Source: JAABRB01 sp041617635 (GTDB lineage: Bacteria; Pseudomonadota; Gammaproteobacteria; Burkholderiales; SG8-39). Taken from it: DNA of 64,000 nt. The translations under genes and the position numbers were made by a program. The notes beneath the pieces were generated by a model. It was given only the letters and a program-made list of their open reading frames with translations. It was not told where the DNA came from and searched no databases. The first letter of the stretch is position 1. Each line of letters starts with the position of its first letter. The stretch is from NCBI GenBank assembly GCA_041617635.1, contig JBFJOO010000003.1, positions 50,877 to 114,876 of the forward strand. Direction: 5' to 3'. This document shows, piece by piece, positions 51,666-59,545 of this stretch.

Positions 51666-52895
51666 ATGGCACGCAGGTGTCTGACGGTCCTCGCACCGAT
51701 CCGGCGTGGCGCCGAGTCGGCGCTCGGCGGCATCCTTCGCGCCATCGGCGACGACATCAATGGAAAGCGGCTGTCGGCTGGCGAGCGTCCGCACATCGAT
51801 TTCCTGCGCTGCCCACGCACTCACTTCGCGCGGTTCGCGATCCTCACCGACGCGGACCGGGGCGCCGGTTGCACGCGCCTGCTTTTTGCGTCTGTCTACG
51901 ACGGCGATCTCGAGGGTCATCTTGCCGAGCTGATCGCGGCGACCTTGGACATGAACGCGATCTGGGGCGGTTGCGAGGGCTACGTCGACGCCGCAGGCTT
52001 CGGTGCCTTCGTGCGGCGGTACGCACGCGAGCCCGACGCGTTCTACGTCGCGTTCCGCGACGAGACGGTCACGTCGATTCGGCGCGCGGTCGCGTTGCCG
52101 CCGCCGTGCGCACCCACGCGCGCGGGTCACGTCATGCGCGCATGGCGACGTGTCATCCGCGCGCTGCCGATCGCAGCCGATCTCGCGCAGGCCATCGCTC
52201 GCTTCGGCTTCGCAGAGGTCTATCGCAGCACCAGCAAGATCGTGGCCTCCCTTGACCGGATCACCGTGATCAACGTCTTCAACCGGCTCACGGGCAATCG
52301 TATGGCGCCGCGCCACACCGCTCATTCGAGCGTGGCGCTCGACAACTGCGCACCACTCGTGCCTCTGGAGTCGGCCGACGAGCTCCCGTTCGCTGCCACA
52401 GCGGCGCCGCCGTTCCTGCGGGAAGACCTGGTCACACAGAACGAGCTGACGCTCGTCACGGTCGTGCAGCCGGGCCGCGCCAATCGCGTTCGTGCCGTCC
52501 TGGCCGCGATAGATTCGTACGCCAAGCGGCTCGCACCGCCCGGCTCGCTGCTCGGGGTGAGCAGCATCCATTTCGTGCGCTGGATGCTGATCGACGACGA
52601 CCGTCGCCTGCTTCTGCTGAGCGACTACGACAATTCGTGGGAGAGCTACATCGACGAGTTCGCGGAGCTGATCCTGTCGGGACTGGATGCTATCTGGGAA
52701 ACCTCGTTCGGCTACCCGCCGGACGGCGCACGGGATGTGCCGGCACTCAAAGGTTTCCTCCGCGCCCACCAGGTGCGCGCCGAGGCGTTCTACAGCGCCT
52801 ACCCCGAGGTGACGGTGCTGAACATCTTGGATGCTACTGCGGCGCGCACGCTGGACGTTGGTTCCGATCGACCGCGCGCGATGCAGGGCGTGTAG
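51666..52895 (+). CDS. unknown protein with two repeated domains, paired with DyP peroxidase
   Basis: A 409-residue protein that I cannot assign to a named family. It contains two similar halves. In the first, I-D-F-L-R-C-P-R-T-H-F-A-R-F-A-I-L-T-D is followed by L-L-F-A-S-V-Y-D-G, G-H-L-A-E-L, an I-W-G-G-C-E-G-Y segment and D-A-F-Y-V-A-F-R-D-E-T-V. In the second, S-I-H-F-V-R-W-M-L-I-D-D is followed by L-L-L-L-S-D-Y-D-N-S-W, E-F-A-E-L, I-W-E-T-S-F-G-Y and E-A-F-Y-S-A-Y-P-E-V-T-V. The pattern suggests duplicated alpha/beta ferredoxin-like domains. A GAGGGAGA site precedes ATG 51666. The peroxidase starts eight bases after its stop, so the two are an operon. Confidence 0.8.
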   Translation: MARRCLTVLAPIRRGAESALGGILRAIGDDINGKRLSAGERPHIDFLRCPRTHFARFAILTDADRGAGCTRLLFASVYDGDLEGHLAELIAATLDMNAIWGGCEGYVDAAGFGAFVRRYAREPDAFYVAFRDETVTSIRRAVALPPPCAPTRAGHVMRAWRRVIRALPIAADLAQAIARFGFAEVYRSTSKIVASLDRITVINVFNRLTGNRMAPRHTAHSSVALDNCAPLVPLESADELPFAATAAPPFLREDLVTQNELTLVTVVQPGRANRVRAVLAAIDSYAKRLAPPGSLLGVSSIHFVRWMLIDDDRRLLLLSDYDNSWESYIDEFAELILSGLDAIWETSFGYPPDGARDVPALKGFLRAHQVRAEAFYSAYPEVTVLNILDATAARTLDVGSDRPRAMQGV

Positions 52896-52903
52896 GACGA
52901 CGC

Positions 52904-54445
52904 GTGGCTGAAGAAACCACCCGGCTGCCGGAGGCGGCCCTACGCGATCTTCAGGGGTTCATCGCGAGCGGCTACGGCCACCTCGCGGCGGCGGCGTACC
53001 TCTTCGTTCGCGTGAACGATGCGGCCGCGGGGCGGCGCTGGATCGGGAGGCTTGCGACATCGATCTCCACCGCGGCACCCTGGCCGGTCGACGCCGATGG
53101 ACACAGAATCAAGCCGCCCGCCGCCGTCAACGTGGCCTTCACGGCGCCTGGTCTGCACGCGTGCGGTTTGCCGCCGGCGGTGCATTGCACGTTCCCGTCG
53201 GAGTTTCGCGAGGGTGCCGCCGTCCCGCATCGCTCACGCATCCTGGGCGACACCGAGGAAAGCGCTCCCGAGGCGTGGGAGCTCGGCGGACCGGCGAATC
53301 CGCCGGTGCACGCGATCATCATCATCCACGCCAGGACCGACGCCGAGCTCGATGCCTGTTGTGAGGCTCAACGGAGGCTGCTCGAAGAGTCGGGCGATGG
53401 CGTCTCCGAGCTAGCCGGCAGCATGCAGCGCGGGTATCGACCCGCGCATGATCGTGAGCCGTTCGGCTTTCGCGACGGCATCGCGCAGCCCGCGATCGCG
53501 GGGATCGCCGGCAGCGGCGTGCCGACCGGCGAATTCATCCTCGGCTACAAGAACCACTATCGTTCGATCCCGCCGACACCCGTCGTGCCGTCCGAGCTGG
53601 ATCCCCGCGGGATCCTGCGCCCGCTCGACAACCCGTATCACGCTGCACGCGCGCCGCGGGATTTGGGCCGGAACGGCTCGTACATCGTCTACCGCAAGCT
53701 CGCACAGGACGTTGCCGGGTTCTGGCGGTTCATGCGGGAGGAATCGCTCCGGATACGGGGGAACGTCGACTCGGCGTTCATGGTCTGGCTCGCGACCAGG
53801 TTCGTCGGCCGCTGGCCGAGCGGGGCGCCGCTCGCTCGATTTCCGGACACAGACGATCCGCGCCACGGCGGTCGCGACGATTTCCTGTACGGCCACGATC
53901 CCGATGGGTTCGCCTGCCCGGTTGGGGCGCACGTGCGGCGCGCCAACCCGCGCGATGTGATCAAGCCGAATGGTCCGCAGCAATCGCTCAGCATGTCGGA
54001 GGCGCACCGGCTGCTCCGGCGCGGACGGGCCTTCGGCCCGCCGCTGTTCGACCCGCTCCTGCTGCAGGATCCCGGAGGTGCCCCGGCGCGCGACGCGCTG
54101 GGTGAGATCCGCGATGACGGCCGTGCGCGGGGCACCCATTTCTTCTGCGTCAACGCCAGCATCAAGAGCCAGTTCGAGTTCGTGCAGCAGACCTGGTGCA
54201 ACAATCCGCATTTCAGCGGCTTGCGCGACAACAAGGACCCGATTGCCGGCGACGCCGCGCGCGCCGGCGAGCCGCCGAGCCGCATGGCGATTCCCGGGCG
54301 GCCGCCGATTCGAACGTCGGCACTCCCGCGATTCGTGACGGTGAAGGCAGGGGTCTACTTCTTCATGCCGAGCCTGACGGCGCTCCGCTTTCTGGCTGGC
54401 GGCGGTGACGACGTCAAGCGACCGACCGGTGCGCGCGCGGCCTAG
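52904..54445 (+). CDS. DyP-type heme peroxidase
   Basis: A 513-residue peroxidase of the dye-decolorising family. The distal motif is G-F-R-D-G at 188-192 with Asp191, the proximal heme ligand is His343 in G-A-H-V-R-R-A-N-P-R, and the C-terminal heme-pocket segment is F-F-M-P-S-L. No Tat or Sec signal is present, so it is probably cytoplasmic. GTG 52904 lies behind an AGGACG site eight bases after the upstream gene. The long size places it outside the small B-type enzymes. The end overlaps the convergent lactonase gene by four bases. Confidence 0.9.
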   Translation: MAEETTRLPEAALRDLQGFIASGYGHLAAAAYLFVRVNDAAAGRRWIGRLATSISTAAPWPVDADGHRIKPPAAVNVAFTAPGLHACGLPPAVHCTFPSEFREGAAVPHRSRILGDTEESAPEAWELGGPANPPVHAIIIIHARTDAELDACCEAQRRLLEESGDGVSELAGSMQRGYRPAHDREPFGFRDGIAQPAIAGIAGSGVPTGEFILGYKNHYRSIPPTPVVPSELDPRGILRPLDNPYHAARAPRDLGRNGSYIVYRKLAQDVAGFWRFMREESLRIRGNVDSAFMVWLATRFVGRWPSGAPLARFPDTDDPRHGGRDDFLYGHDPDGFACPVGAHVRRANPRDVIKPNGPQQSLSMSEAHRLLRRGRAFGPPLFDPLLLQDPGGAPARDALGEIRDDGRARGTHFFCVNASIKSQFEFVQQTWCNNPHFSGLRDNKDPIAGDAARAGEPPSRMAIPGRPPIRTSALPRFVTVKAGVYFFMPSLTALRFLAGGGDDVKRPTGARAA

Positions 54446-55449
54446 TGGCCGGGCGCGCCGGTCAGGAGCCTGATGCGGTAGACGCTCGTCGATGCGGTGA
54501 CGTACAGAACCGAGCCATCCTCGCCCCAGGCGACGTTCGAGGTGGGCACACCGGTCTCGAGCGTTCCGAGGTGAGCGCCATCGGGGGCGAACACGTATAC
54601 GCCGCCCGGTCCGGCGGCGAACAGATTGCCGTGCCGATCCACCTTGAGGCCGTCGGGCCCGCCGTCGCGAGTACGCGTGAATGCGGCCGCGTCGACCAAC
54701 ACACGGCCACGCCCGATCGTGCCGTCGGCCCGCACGTCGTAGGCGAGCCACGCGGGCCGCGCTGGGTCGACGTCCGTCACGTACAGGATCTTCTCGTCCG
54801 GCGAGAAAGCGATGCCGTTGGGCGCCTTTATCTCGCGCGTCAGTAGGGTGAGCTCGCCACTGCGCGAGAGCCGGTAGACACCGCAGAAGTCGAGTTCCCG
54901 CGCGGGATCGGCGAAGGTCCGTGCCAGCCCGAAGGGAGGGTCGGTGAAGTAGATGTCTCCGTTGGACTTCACCGCGAGATCGTTCGGGCTGTTCAGGCGC
55001 CTGCCCTGGAAGCGATCGGCCAGCGTCGTGCGCCGCTCGTCCTTTTCCAGCCGGGAGATCCGGCGATCCCCGTGCTCGGCGATCAGCAAGCGTCCTTCGG
55101 CGTCGAACGCGAGCCCGTTCGAGCCCGGCTCCCTGCCGGCGAACGGTGCCGCACCGCTGTAGCCGCTCGGTTGCAAGTACACCGTCGCGCCGCGGTCGTG
55201 CGTCCACGCCAGAATCGCGTTGTTGGGGATGTCCGAGAAGAGCAGGTGCCCGCGGCGGCCGTCCCACACCGGTCCCTCGACCCACGCGAAACCTTCGGCG
55301 ACCTTCTCGAGCACGGCCTTCGGCGGGACGAGCTGCTGGAGGCGCGGATCGAGGCGCACGATCCTCGTGTCGGCACCCGACGCGCCACCCACCCAGAGCA
55401 AGCCGACCAACGCGAGTGAGCCCAGCAGCCGGATAAGGAGCTTTCTCAT
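54442..55449 (-). CDS. SMP-30/gluconolactonase family exported protein
   Basis: A 335-residue six-bladed beta-propeller hydrolase. A signal peptide (about 1-26, ending G-A-S-G-A-D) indicates export. Family motifs are E-G-P-V-W-D near residue 58, S-N-G-L-A-F-D near 108, N-S-P-N-D-L-A-V near 152, G-I-A-F-S-P-D-E-K near 207 and P-D-G-L-K-V-D near 265. The Glu, Asn and Asp metal ligands seem present. Relatives open sugar lactones using calcium or zinc. ATG 55449 is preferred over GTG 55476. It is the third gene of a minus-strand operon, ten bases after the larger homolog. Confidence 0.88.
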   Translation of the reverse strand: MRKLLIRLLGSLALVGLLWVGGASGADTRIVRLDPRLQQLVPPKAVLEKVAEGFAWVEGPVWDGRRGHLLFSDIPNNAILAWTHDRGATVYLQPSGYSGAAPFAGREPGSNGLAFDAEGRLLIAEHGDRRISRLEKDERRTTLADRFQGRRLNSPNDLAVKSNGDIYFTDPPFGLARTFADPARELDFCGVYRLSRSGELTLLTREIKAPNGIAFSPDEKILYVTDVDPARPAWLAYDVRADGTIGRGRVLVDAAAFTRTRDGGPDGLKVDRHGNLFAAGPGGVYVFAPDGAHLGTLETGVPTSNVAWGEDGSVLYVTASTSVYRIRLLTGAPGH

Positions 55450-55459
55450 CGTGGCCCGA

Positions 55460-57073
55460 TCAGTGGCGACCCGCACCCGGAATGTCGAGTCGCATCCGGT
55501 ACAGCCCGCTGCGTGCCGTCAGGTAGAGCGTGCGTCCATCCTCATCGCCCCACGCGAAATTGTGAGCGTGCTTCGGCGTCTTGATGGTGCCCAGGTGCTT
55601 GCCCGCGGGCGACACGATCCAGAGCCCGCCGGGGCCCGACACATAGACATTGCCCGCCTGGTCCACCTTGACGCCGTCGATCGCGTCTTCGCCACGGGCG
55701 TCGGTCATGTCGATCAGCACCTGCGCGTTCGCGAGCGTGGCATCGGCGCGCAGCTCGTAGCGCATCACCACCTTGCGCTTTGCGTCCCAGTTGCCGACGT
55801 AGAGATACTTCTCGTCCGGCGACAGGGCGATGCCGTTGGGTCCGGTGAGCTCGCTCGCGAGCAGCTTGAGCTCGCCACGGTGCAGTGCATAGACGCCGCT
55901 GTGCGCCAGCTCCTTGCGCGGATCATCGAAGACCTTCGGCAGGCCAAAAGGCGGATCGGTGAAGAACAGCGTCCCGTCGGAGCGGTAGACGAGATCGTTC
56001 GGGCTGTTGAGGCGTTTCCCCTGATAGCGATCCGCGAGCACCGTGAGATGCCCGTCCTGCTCGATCCGCACGACCCGCCGGTTGCCATGCTGGTTGATCG
56101 TGAGCCGTCCACTCGGGTCGATCGCCAGCCCGTTCGATCCTGGCTGGCCGTACGCGGCGATGTCCGCCCCCGCGTAGCCGCTCTTCTCGCGGAACACCGA
56201 GAGGTGACCGTCCGCCGTGTAGCGATAGATGGCGTTCTCGTTCGGATCGCTGAAGAGCAGCTGACGCCCGTTCCGCACCCACACCGGGCCCTCGGTGAAG
56301 GTGAAGCCGTCGGCGAGCTTGAAGAGCTTCGGATTCGGCGGCACGATGCGATCGACGGCCGGATCGAGCCGGACGACGTCCAGATTGACTTCGTGCGGCG
56401 CGAGCGCGATCGGCCCCCGACCACCTTTGTGGAACTCCAGCTTCGCATGGCGCATCCAGATGAAGTTGGTCGGCGGCGTGGAGATCGGGCCGTTGATGCC
56501 GAAGACCGCGAGCTGGATCTGCTGGCCGGGCTTGACGCCGCGCCCGATGACCAGGCGATTCGGGGCATTCCAGCCGCCCACGACCGACCCGCCCCGCTGA
56601 CCGAGGGTCCGCGGCAGCTCGCCGTCGACCCAGATCTCGGCGTAGTCGTCGATTGCGGTCTCGAACACGACCGTCGCGCCGGTAGGGTCGAAGTCGCCGA
56701 CCCGTCCGGGGATCGTCAGCTTGATGCGATACCAGTTGAAGCTGATGCGGCCGTTGCCGCGGCGCGCCGTCAGCGTAGTGGGATCGAGCGTTTCCCAGCG
56801 GGAGTCGTCGAAATCGGCCGGCCCCGCGTGCGGCGCGTAGTCATAGGTCCTGACGGGCGCACCGGTCGGCTGACCATCGGGACCGGCGGCCTTGAAGTCC
56901 ACCTCGATGATGCGCGTGTCGCTGTAACGCCATTCGCCCTGCACCATGCGCACGCCGCCGGCGGTGGCCAGATCGATAACGGCCTCGGGCTTTCCCGCCG
57001 GCGGCTCGACGTAGGCGAGCGCGTTCGTCAAGGGCAACGCGATCAGGCTGAGCGATGCGAGCAGCGTCTTCAT
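55460..57073 (-). CDS. SMP-30/gluconolactonase family protein with N-terminal beta-sandwich domain
   Basis: A 537-residue exported protein with a signal peptide (about 1-20). Residues about 35-215 resemble a carbohydrate-binding or sialate-esterase-type beta-sandwich (D-D-S-R-W-E-T-L, with W-V-D-G-E-L-P). The SMP-30 propeller (about 240-537) has E-G-P-V-W-V, S-N-G-L-A-I-D, N-S-P-N-D-L-V-Y, N-G-I-A-L-S-P-D-E and D-G-V-K-V-D. The extra domain is unusual for simple gluconolactonases. A GAGGAGA site supports ATG 57073. It follows the GlcG/HbpS-cupin gene by 12 bases. Confidence 0.85.
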   Translation of the reverse strand: MKTLLASLSLIALPLTNALAYVEPPAGKPEAVIDLATAGGVRMVQGEWRYSDTRIIEVDFKAAGPDGQPTGAPVRTYDYAPHAGPADFDDSRWETLDPTTLTARRGNGRISFNWYRIKLTIPGRVGDFDPTGATVVFETAIDDYAEIWVDGELPRTLGQRGGSVVGGWNAPNRLVIGRGVKPGQQIQLAVFGINGPISTPPTNFIWMRHAKLEFHKGGRGPIALAPHEVNLDVVRLDPAVDRIVPPNPKLFKLADGFTFTEGPVWVRNGRQLLFSDPNENAIYRYTADGHLSVFREKSGYAGADIAAYGQPGSNGLAIDPSGRLTINQHGNRRVVRIEQDGHLTVLADRYQGKRLNSPNDLVYRSDGTLFFTDPPFGLPKVFDDPRKELAHSGVYALHRGELKLLASELTGPNGIALSPDEKYLYVGNWDAKRKVVMRYELRADATLANAQVLIDMTDARGEDAIDGVKVDQAGNVYVSGPGGLWIVSPAGKHLGTIKTPKHAHNFAWGDEDGRTLYLTARSGLYRMRLDIPGAGRH

Positions 57074-57085
57074 GCGACTGTCTCC

Positions 57086-57952
57086 TCAGTGCGAGATCGG
57101 CTTGACAACGAAGTAGAGAAACGGGTTGGTGACCTCCGTGAACTGGTGCGGCGTGTTCGGCGGGACGACGATCACGTCGCCCTTCGCCAAGCGACGGCTT
57201 TCCCCGCCCTTGATCGACGGGCCGCGGATCTCGCCCTCCGCCGTGGTTCTCGGGTCCACCAGCGCGCCGCCGGTGACGAAGGTCGCCGTGCCTTCGAGCA
57301 CGTAGATCACGTCGGTCTCGTAGAGGTGCACCTCTCCCTCGCCCGGTTTCTCGCGGCGGCTGGCATGCACCTTGTAGCCGTCCACCTCGAGCAGCGGTGC
57401 GCCCTTGGCGAACGTGGAGGCCGTGCGGGTACGATCGAAATAGGTGACCGAAGCGCTTGCTGGGCCGCCGTCGCCATTGAGAGCCGCCGCCCCGGCGATA
57501 GCCAGCTGCTCGTCCTGCGGGGCGCTCGCCGCGACGCTCACGCCAATGCCGCCGACGACCCGGCCGTTCTTGGCGATCGGTACGCCGCCCTGCAACGGGG
57601 TGAAGTCGGGCAGCGTCACCATGGTCGTGCGGCCCTTGTTGATGAGGTCCTCGAATACCTTGGTCGGCTTCTTGAAGAGCGCAGCCGTCCTTGCTTTGCC
57701 GATGGAAATGTTCGCGCCGGCGGCAAAGGTGTCGTCGAGGCATTCGACGGCGAGGAGATGGCCGCCCTCGTCAACCACGGCGATCGCGCCGCCCGGTGCG
57801 TTCACGCGCCGCGCCTCGGCGACCGCCGCGGCGATCACTTTCTTCGCATCCGCGAGCGTCAGGGCATTCGTCTGTGCCGCCGGCGACTGTGCGGCGGCAG
57901 CCAGCGCCGCCGACATGAGTACGGTGAGGACCACGCTCTTCAGGTGATTCAT
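57086..57952 (-). CDS. GlcG/HbpS-like domain fused to a cupin, exported
   Basis: A 288-residue protein with a signal peptide (about 1-21), a GlcG/HbpS domain (about 28-160: L-T-L-A-D-A-K-K-V-I-A-A-A, then G-G-A-I-A-V-V-D-E-G-G-H-L-L-A and I-S-I-G-K-A-R-T-A-A) and a C-terminal cupin (about 185-288). In the cupin, E-V-H-L-Y-E-T-D-V-I-Y-V-L-E-G and P-P-N-T-P-H-Q-F supply likely metal ligands. HbpS-type domains bind heme or act in oxidative stress, and cupins bind metals or sugars. An AAGGAGA site precedes ATG 57952. It heads the three-gene lactonase operon. Confidence 0.85.
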   Translation of the reverse strand: MNHLKSVVLTVLMSAALAAAAQSPAAQTNALTLADAKKVIAAAVAEARRVNAPGGAIAVVDEGGHLLAVECLDDTFAAGANISIGKARTAALFKKPTKVFEDLINKGRTTMVTLPDFTPLQGGVPIAKNGRVVGGIGVSVAASAPQDEQLAIAGAAALNGDGGPASASVTYFDRTRTASTFAKGAPLLEVDGYKVHASRREKPGEGEVHLYETDVIYVLEGTATFVTGGALVDPRTTAEGEIRGPSIKGGESRRLAKGDVIVVPPNTPHQFTEVTNPFLYFVVKPISH

Positions 57953-58234
57953 GGGTGTTCTCCTTGGGTGTCGGTGCAGCGCAATCTACGCTGACCGCCC
58001 GCCGCGGAGAATCGGGAGAACTGCCTAGTGGCCAGGCGGCTTATACGTACTCGAGCACGCGCGACGCGATACGCAGGGCGCCGACCGTGCTGCGCCGATG
58101 CGGCGCGCAGCCCTCAAGGGGAAGGGGGCACGTAGAACCCGATGGAGCGTAAGTAGTCGCACGAGTTCACCGCCGGCACACGGCGCGCTAGATTCACGAC
58201 CGACACGAAGCATGGTGCTTCAGGAGACCCGGTC

Positions 58235-58390
58235 ATGCATCAAGCGCAGCCGAAGCAAGATTCACCTGCCGCGAAGCGAGACGAAGACCTCGAGGAGATC
58301 CTGGCCGAGGTCGAGTACTGGCGCATCGACGATTTCGTGGACATCCTGCCGCTCGAACCGCGCATACATCTGAGCATGGACGCAGCCTGA
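58235..58390 (+). CDS. 51-residue acidic small protein
   Basis: A short frame with a good AGGAGA site seven bases ahead of ATG 58235. Most codons end in G or C, as in true genes of this genome. The product has a polar N-terminus, an acidic helix (D-E-D-L-E-E-I-L-A-E-V-E-Y-W) and a hydrophobic/acidic end (D-D-F-V-D-I-L-P-L-E-P-R-I-H-L-S-M). No family is recognised. It stands alone between two minus-strand genes. The 282 bases ahead of it (57953-58234) show no other gene or clear promoter. Confidence 0.6.
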   Translation: MHQAQPKQDSPAAKRDEDLEEILAEVEYWRIDDFVDILPLEPRIHLSMDAA

Positions 58391-58461
58391 CGGGGTTCGG
58401 AGGCGGCGCTTGCGCCCCGATTCGGGCCCTTGGCAACGGTCGGGCGTGAGAGCGGCGCTAC

Positions 58462-59187
58462 TCATGATCGCAGGCGGGATGCCCAGGCGCTGCCGGCGTC
58501 GGCCACCTCTTGCAGGACGTCGCCGTCCGTTCTTCCCGAGCTCTTGAGGACGCGAAAGCTGTGATCGGCGCCCGCGAGCCAATGCATCGTCCATAGACCC
58601 GCGAGACGATCGACCACCCGCTCCATCAGGTCGCGACGGCACAGCGCGTCGCGCGTGCCGTTCAGGCAGAGGACCGGCCCCTCGATTCTCCCGAGATGCG
58701 TATCGCGGAGCTTCTCCGGTTGCCCCGCCGGATGGAGCGGATAGGCGAGGAGCAGGAGGCCGTTGCACCGAAAGCGCTCGGCAACGAGCATTGACGCCGC
58801 CCGTCCGCCCATCGAGCGTCCGCCGAGGATCAAGGGCGCGTCCGGGATCTGGGCACGGGCGTGCGTTGCAACCGCCGCGATGCATTCCGTGAGACGCGAC
58901 ATCGGATCGGGACGGCTGCGTCCTTCCTCACGATAGAGGAAGTTGAAGCGAACGACGTGGAACCCGCGCCGGCGTAATTGTTCGCTCACGGCGAGCATCC
59001 CGCGATCGGCCATGTGGCCGCCGGCGCCGTGGGCGCACACGAAGAGTGTGCGCGCCGGGGAAGTCAAGGCCGGTTCGAAAATCGCGAAGGTGAGTGCCTC
59101 GGCGCCGACTTTGACCCGCCACACCGCACCGGAACCGCTAGGCGTCAGGGCAGTACCTCCGCCGCGGTGCGGCTCTTCCTTGCTCAC
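58462..59187 (-). CDS. alpha/beta family hydrolase (KANL3/Tex30-like)
   Basis: A 241-residue hydrolase of the small bacterial group related to KANL3/Tex30. It has F-V-C-A-H-G-A-G-G-H near residue 49, the nucleophile elbow G-G-R-S-M-G-G-R near 122, L-A-Y-P-L-H-P-A-G and the C-terminal G-A-D-H-S-F with the catalytic His. It is probably a cytoplasmic esterase; the substrate is unknown. The start is GTG 59187. It is divergent from the B12-dependent regulator. The 282 bases from 59188 to 59469 hold one hairpin (GTCCCGC-N4-GCGGGAC at 59280-59297) and no gene I can support. Confidence 0.82.
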   Translation of the reverse strand: MSKEEPHRGGGTALTPSGSGAVWRVKVGAEALTFAIFEPALTSPARTLFVCAHGAGGHMADRGMLAVSEQLRRRGFHVVRFNFLYREEGRSRPDPMSRLTECIAAVATHARAQIPDAPLILGGRSMGGRAASMLVAERFRCNGLLLLAYPLHPAGQPEKLRDTHLGRIEGPVLCLNGTRDALCRRDLMERVVDRLAGLWTMHWLAGADHSFRVLKSSGRTDGDVLQEVADAGSAWASRLRS

Positions 59188-59469
59188 TCGAGCGCGCCAA
59201 AAGTCGGGTTGACGTGGACGCCGCTCACTGGCGGATGATATCGCCTAGCATGCTGGGCCGGTCACGGACACTTGCATAGGTCCCGCGCCAGCGGGACGCG
59301 CAGGGCTTTCCTGCCGCCACGACAGCAGAGCGATCAGGCATCCGTTTTCTGGCGTCAGCCGTTCCCCTAGAGCTTCCATTGATCGCGGCGCCGGGGCGAT
59401 CGTACGCGCGCGCTGCAACGGTACCAGGCTTGCGAATGGCCGCGGAAAAAAACAACGCCGAGTCAATGA

Positions 59470-59486
59470 TGTACAATATATGTACA
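59470..59486. promoter_or_regulatory. upstream TGTACA-type palindrome of the light-regulated operon
   Basis: TGTACAATATATGTACA: two self-palindromic TGTACA boxes five bases apart. A near copy is found 43 bases downstream, so it is a likely operator for the MerR-family regulator. Confidence 0.65.
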
Positions 59487-59493
59487 GATATTA

Positions 59494-59520
59494 TTGCCAT
59501 ATACCGCTAGGTTGTATAAT
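59494..59520 (+). promoter_or_regulatory. promoter of the B12-regulator operon
   Basis: TTGCCA (59494-59499) and TATAAT (59515-59520) are separated by 15 bases; TAATAT at 59518 gives an 18-base spacer instead. The -10 region lies inside the second TGTAYA palindrome, and the first palindrome lies just upstream. Confidence 0.5.
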
Positions 59521-59529
59521 ATATGTACA
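59513..59529. promoter_or_regulatory. second TGTACA-type palindrome, overlapping the -10 region
   Basis: TGTATAATATATGTACA differs from the upstream site at one base. It ends 17 bases before ATG 59546 and covers the predicted -10, so bound repressor would block transcription. Confidence 0.65.
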
Positions 59530-59545
59530 ACTTTGAAGAGGCGAC

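Noticed and set aside
55220..57994. 924-codon plus-strand frame opposite the lactonase operon
   Set aside because: The minus strand carries three well-defined proteins with signal peptides and ribosome sites; the plus frame is their antisense shadow.
59280..59297. GTCCCGC-N4-GCGGGAC hairpin considered as a terminator
   Set aside because: No T run on either strand, and it lies upstream of both divergent genes rather than at a gene end.
59225..59500. 91-codon minus-strand frame upstream of the B12 regulator
   Set aside because: No ribosome site and no recognisable motif, and its start lies within the operator region.
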